Assembly (NCBI GenBank): GCA_017399305.1
Contig: JAFQDK010000048.1
Span: 1-35,911, forward strand
Direction: 5' to 3'
DNA from: Clostridia bacterium
GTDB taxonomy: Bacteria; Bacillota; Clostridia; Oscillospirales; CAG-272
Length of the DNA stretch: 35,911 nucleotides
Below the pieces are notes generated by a model. The model made no database searches. It worked only from the letters and a program-made list of their open reading frames with translations, and had not been told where the DNA came from. Shown here in pieces: positions 32,544 to 35,911 of this stretch. Position 1 is the first letter of the stretch. Every line of letters starts with the position of its first letter. The position numbers and the translations under genes were made by a program.

Positions 32544-32938
32544 ATGAAAAAAGTAATATTTTTCACATTAATAAGCGTTTTGTGCATGAAGTTGTAAATA
32601 TCAAGGGCGAAAATATCAAGCAACTTGACATGAGAAATGTACTTAAAACCACTGTTGTCAACTGGACAGGCGGTACTGTTGAAGAATTTGCTTGCAAAAA
32701 CTGCGAGCACGGTGGTAAAATAAACGAGGAGTAGCTTGCACTGGCAACTACAGTAAAACTCACTATCGGTTCTACGACCGCCTATATCAATGACGAAGCA
32801 CAAACACTTGATGCGGCACCTATAAATAGAAACAACCGCACATGCCTCCCCGTTCGTGCAATCGCAAATGCACTCGGCGTTTCCAATGACAATATCCACC
32901 GGGATGCCACAACCAACACCGCTACTCTTATAAAATAA
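32544..32938 (+). pseudogene. Small secreted copper-amine-oxidase-N (stalk) domain protein interrupted by about 143 bp
   Basis: GGAAAGGAG precedes an ATG giving a signal peptide, MKKVIFFTLISVLCMKL, then a stop. From 32735 another frame gives LALATTVKLTIGSTTAYIND and then TCLPVRAIANALGVSNDNIH, a copper amine oxidase N-terminal (PF07833) domain, to the TAA at 32938. Joining position 32591 to 32735 restores one frame, with a complete signal peptide ending ALA and the domain. The 143 bp between encode a fragment ending TTVVNWTGGTVEEFACKNCE, reminiscent of the beta-helix-like repeats of the next gene (NSITVNWLSGTIGQFV). It ends with a stop at 32732-32734. Confidence 0.6.
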
Positions 32939-32958
32939 TTCTTGCAAAGGAGTAATAT

Positions 32959-35403
32959 ATGAGAAGAATAGTAGCACTTATTTTGGTTTTGATAGCAACG
33001 GTCATGATTACCGCTTCATGCGGCAAAAATGGCGAAAATCAAAACGAAAATTTAGTCAACAATGACCCCAAAAACAATTCGGTAATCCCCGCCACTCTTG
33101 ATGTATCAGGCGACTTTCACATTCTTGTTGCCGGATACAAAGGAAACGATTTTGAAGCATCCAGCGACGCTGCCACTACCGTTGAATATGCCATTTATCA
33201 ACGTAATGAATGGCTTCGTGAGTATTATGGCTTGAATATTACAAATGAGCAGTATTTAGGCTATGGCTCTACAAACGGCAACGGTAATGGATTCCAGAAA
33301 ATCTATACCGATTATATGGCCGGCGATTCTACATATGGCGCAGCCATGATAGGTACCGGAGACGTAGCAAATCTTGCACAGACAGGCGCACTTTGGGATC
33401 TATCCAGCCTTCCTCATATTGATCTGACCAAGGAGTATTGGGATCAAAAAGCAAACGAGGATCTTGCCATTGCAGGCAAAATGTTTTATACCACCGGTGA
33501 TATCGGCGTAGTCGATAACATTTACACTCATGCGCTTCTCTTTAACAAGGATCTCATTACTGCATATGGATTGGAAAACCCATATGAACTTGTTAGAAAC
33601 AACGAGTGGACACTTGAAAAGCTTGGCGAACTGGTTAAACAGGTTGGCGAAGATGTAGATAATAACGGTATCTACAACGAAAATGACAAATTCGGACTTA
33701 TGATCTGGAATGACCCTATGGTTGCAATGCTTGCCGGTGCCGGTGAAAAGGTTGCATCTGTCAATGAGTCCGGTGAAATCGAGCTCACGCTTTACAATGA
33801 GCGCGTCGTAGATCTTTACGATAAACTCGATGAGATAGTTTTTGATCAAGCACATGTATACAATTATCAGTATGATAATGTTACAGGCAAAGGAACCAAC
33901 ATCGGCACATGGGATACTAACCGTTTTTCAGTATTTAACGAGAGTCGTACTGTCTTTAACTTCGGCGCTCTTTCTTTAGTTGAAAGCCACCGTGACAGCG
34001 AGGTGGATTTCGGTATTCTTCCCTATCCTAAATTTACTGCGTCACAGGAAGATTACGGTCACCTTGTCAGCGGCTTCCATACACAGTTTTTCTGCATTCC
34101 TCTGACTTCAGATCCTGTTCGTTCAAGTGCAGTTGCCGAGCTTCTTGCTTACTATGGCAAGGTATACCTTACTCCTGCATATTATGAAAAGACTCTTTGC
34201 GGCAAGTATATACGTGATGCCGAAAGCTCTGAGATGCTGGATATTATTTTTGCATCACATGTATTTGACGTAGGTATCTATTACGATATTGGCGGATATT
34301 TTAATGAGATCGGTGCTCATTTTGAAACCAGAAAGTCACTTTCCACGATTTACGAATCTTACAGACCTGTTGCCGAAAGCAAGATTCAGAAGATAAACGA
34401 GTCTTTTGCAAGAAACAGTAATGTTGTATATTCAGAGGGTAGCGAGGTAACAGAAACTACCGAACAAGTAGTTGTAGATACTTCCCCCTACGATGATGCA
34501 ACGGTTGTTTATCTTGCGGCAAACGGCAAGGGCAACGGCTCAAGTGCCGATAGCTCAGTTAATACAATGAGTGCGGCGCTTGACTGTCTTGATCTTTCCA
34601 AAGATTGCACAGTTGTATTATGCGGAAGCTATGTTCAGGATGAAACATTTGTATATACAGACACATTTGATGGAACAGTTACCGTAACATCAAACTACGA
34701 CGGTGTAGACTACCGTGAAAGCGGAGCGGAATATACAGCATCTGCTGTTCGTTTCGTATGCTCAGGTGAATACATCTTCCGCGATATAAAATTCAACCTT
34801 ATCGGCGATTTCTACTATTTCGTTGCAAATTTCTATCCGTTCACACTTGATACCGGCATTGAAATCTCATCCATGAGCAGTAAGTTCACCGGTAGCGGAT
34901 TTGCTTCTGCGTTCAGCATTTCCGGTGGTAATCAGAACAATCAGCCTGTTACACTTGACGGTGAAATACCGCTTCCTACAAGTGATCAGGATGTAAACAT
35001 AACCGTAAATAGCGGTTATAACATCTGTATCGGTGCATTCTCACGCGGAATTAAAGATACAGACTACACTGGCAACGCAACTATCAATATAGGTGGCGAT
35101 GCTGTAGTAAGCAAGCTTTATCTTGTACCAGTTAACGGTTCATTCACAAGCAGCAATACTGTTGTAAATCTTAATGATAATGCAAGTATTACAACAGTAC
35201 AGGATGCCGTTGATGGCGGTACATGCAATAGCATTACTGTAAATTGGCTTAGTGGTACAATCGGTCAATTTGTAAGACGCGATGACGAAGTTAGCCCACT
35301 TGTTGTAACCGAAGGCGCAAAGCTTGTATATTCTGCGGCAGTAGCGAACGATGCAAACTTTGAAGCAGTTTCGACACTGTTTGATAGCACAGAGCAAAAG
35401 TAA
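32959..35403 (+). CDS. Lipoprotein fusing an ABC-type solute-binding domain to a beta-helix-like domain
   Basis: 814 aa. It starts MRRIVALILVLIATVMITAS followed by Cys21, a clear lipobox (TASC), with AAAGGAG before the ATG. Residues about 35-490 resemble family 1 sugar-binding proteins: FHILVAGYKGNDFEASSD, TGALWDLSSLPHIDLTKEYW, YTHALLFNKDLITAYGLENP, NNEWTLEKLGELVKQVGEDV and DFGILPYPKFT. From about 510 a Ser/Thr/Asn-rich region begins with VVYLAANGKGNGSSADSSVN, typical of pectate-lyase-like or cell-surface beta-helix proteins, and continues as short beta repeats to the end. No permease or ATPase genes accompany it. A substrate-capturing surface protein is likely; the specific ligand is unknown. 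Confidence 0.8.
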   Translation: MRRIVALILVLIATVMITASCGKNGENQNENLVNNDPKNNSVIPATLDVSGDFHILVAGYKGNDFEASSDAATTVEYAIYQRNEWLREYYGLNITNEQYLGYGSTNGNGNGFQKIYTDYMAGDSTYGAAMIGTGDVANLAQTGALWDLSSLPHIDLTKEYWDQKANEDLAIAGKMFYTTGDIGVVDNIYTHALLFNKDLITAYGLENPYELVRNNEWTLEKLGELVKQVGEDVDNNGIYNENDKFGLMIWNDPMVAMLAGAGEKVASVNESGEIELTLYNERVVDLYDKLDEIVFDQAHVYNYQYDNVTGKGTNIGTWDTNRFSVFNESRTVFNFGALSLVESHRDSEVDFGILPYPKFTASQEDYGHLVSGFHTQFFCIPLTSDPVRSSAVAELLAYYGKVYLTPAYYEKTLCGKYIRDAESSEMLDIIFASHVFDVGIYYDIGGYFNEIGAHFETRKSLSTIYESYRPVAESKIQKINESFARNSNVVYSEGSEVTETTEQVVVDTSPYDDATVVYLAANGKGNGSSADSSVNTMSAALDCLDLSKDCTVVLCGSYVQDETFVYTDTFDGTVTVTSNYDGVDYRESGAEYTASAVRFVCSGEYIFRDIKFNLIGDFYYFVANFYPFTLDTGIEISSMSSKFTGSGFASAFSISGGNQNNQPVTLDGEIPLPTSDQDVNITVNSGYNICIGAFSRGIKDTDYTGNATINIGGDAVVSKLYLVPVNGSFTSSNTVVNLNDNASITTVQDAVDGGTCNSITVNWLSGTIGQFVRRDDEVSPLVVTEGAKLVYSAAVANDANFEAVSTLFDSTEQK

Positions 35404-35404
35404 T

Positions 35405-35439
35405 AAAAAAGCAACAGCACTTTGTGCTGTTGCTTTTTT
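35405..35439. terminator. Bidirectional terminator after the solute-binding lipoprotein
   Basis: AAAAAAGCAACAGCAC, loop TTT, GTGCTGTTGCTTTTTT; T-runs on both strands. Confidence 0.95.
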
Positions 35440-35515
35440 ATGTGTAATAACACACTCGTTAATACAATGAACTACCGAAAGTAGCAATTGTGCATTGTCT
35501 TGACGACTTGTTTAT

Positions 35516-35911
35516 TTAATGGCCACTATGACCACCGCAGTTGTGCGTGCCGCAACCGTGGTTGCCGCAGCTGTGAGCACCGTTGCCGTGCTCGTGATCG
35601 TGGTGGTCGCACTTGACGTTAGGATTATAGCCGAGATTGTTCGCAAGATACGCCTCGACCGCTGCATCGCAAGAACCGATGACACCGCCGTAGAGCTTGA
35701 TGCCCGCCTCCGCAAGAGCCATCTGTGCGCCACCGCCGATACCTCCGCAGATGAGAATGTCAGCGCCGATGACCGTCAAAAGTCCCGCAAGTGCTCCGTG
35801 TCCCTGACCTTCGGTATCAACTATAGTTTTTGATACAATCTTGCCGTCCTCTACGTCATATACCTTGAACTGTTCAGTATGTCCGAAGTGTTGAAAGATC
35901 TGTCCATTTTC
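35516..35911 (-). CDS. NifX/NifB-type dinitrogenase iron-molybdenum cofactor family protein with His/Cys-rich tail, partial
   Basis: 131 residues are present; the N-terminus lies beyond the right edge. The visible part starts ENGQIFQHFGHTEQFKVYDV, the conserved FxHFG motif of the NifX/NifB domain, and continues GQGHGALAGLLTVIGADILI and GGIGGGAQMALAEAGIKLYG. The C-terminal 30 residues are a metal-binding tail (KCDHHDHEHGNGAHSCGNHG, ending GGHSGH). COG1433 proteins bind Fe-S or FeMo-cofactor precursors; in non-diazotrophic anaerobes their role is poorly known. No nif genes are visible here. Confidence 0.88.
   Translation of the reverse strand, partial: ENGQIFQHFGHTEQFKVYDVEDGKIVSKTIVDTEGQGHGALAGLLTVIGADILICGGIGGGAQMALAEAGIKLYGGVIGSCDAAVEAYLANNLGYNPNVKCDHHDHEHGNGAHSCGNHGCGTHNCGGHSGH

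Overview
The window looks like a chromosomal contig of an anaerobic, spore-forming member of the Clostridia, probably near Oscillospiraceae. It carries spoVAF, a SpoIIQ-type endopeptidase behind a textbook SigF promoter, and hrcA-grpE-dnaK-dnaJ controlled by CIRCE. It also has Gram-positive style Shine-Dalgarno sites, SigA promoters and short palindromic repeats of a kind I recall from that family.

Layout. (1) 1-10.1 kb: the late (packaging, head, tail) module of a short-tailed (podovirus-type) phage, read leftwards and very tightly packed. In transcription order it holds a small-terminase-like protein, large terminase, a zinc-finger miniprotein, a 59-aa membrane miniprotein, portal, scaffold, major capsid protein, two head-completion/adaptor proteins, a beta-propeller-like tail protein and baseplate/fibre-like proteins. 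A membrane-anchored coiled-coil protein runs off the left edge. No integrase, repressor or replication gene is visible, and host genes begin directly behind the terminase end. (2) 10.1-15.3 kb: a CarD-family regulator; an operon queH / DUF2974 hydrolase / DUF523 (TudS-like); and a metal-efflux pair of ArsR/SmtB repressor plus P1B ATPase with a recognisable operator. (3) 15.4-21.4 kb: hrcA-grpE-dnaK-dnaJ-prmA, leftward, with interspersed repeats between dnaJ and prmA. (4) 21.5-31.5 kb: spoIIQ, two tandem CNNM/CorC-type membrane proteins, a VanY-like carboxypeptidase, an orphan PqqD-like plus SipW-type protease pair, spoVAF, a THUMP RNA methyltransferase, nrdR and a two-subunit chromate-type transporter.

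(5) 31.5-35.4 kb: the accessory end. It starts with a graveyard of spliced gene pieces: a truncated, frameshifted AraC regulator, a Gfo/Idh/MocA fragment fused to a CBM9-like fragment, and a small secreted stalk-domain protein apparently interrupted by about 143 bp. These are followed by an intact lipoprotein of 814 residues that fuses a sugar-ABC-type solute-binding domain to a beta-helix-like domain. (6) The right edge holds a truncated NifX/NifB-type iron-sulfur cofactor protein with a His/Cys-rich tail.

Functionally the host part is mostly housekeeping (protein folding, tRNA/rRNA modification, deoxynucleotide control, metal defence, sporulation). The novelty is concentrated at the two ends: the phage module with its unannotated miniproteins, and the rearranged surface-lipoprotein locus. 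All calls come from reading the sequence; no database search was run.
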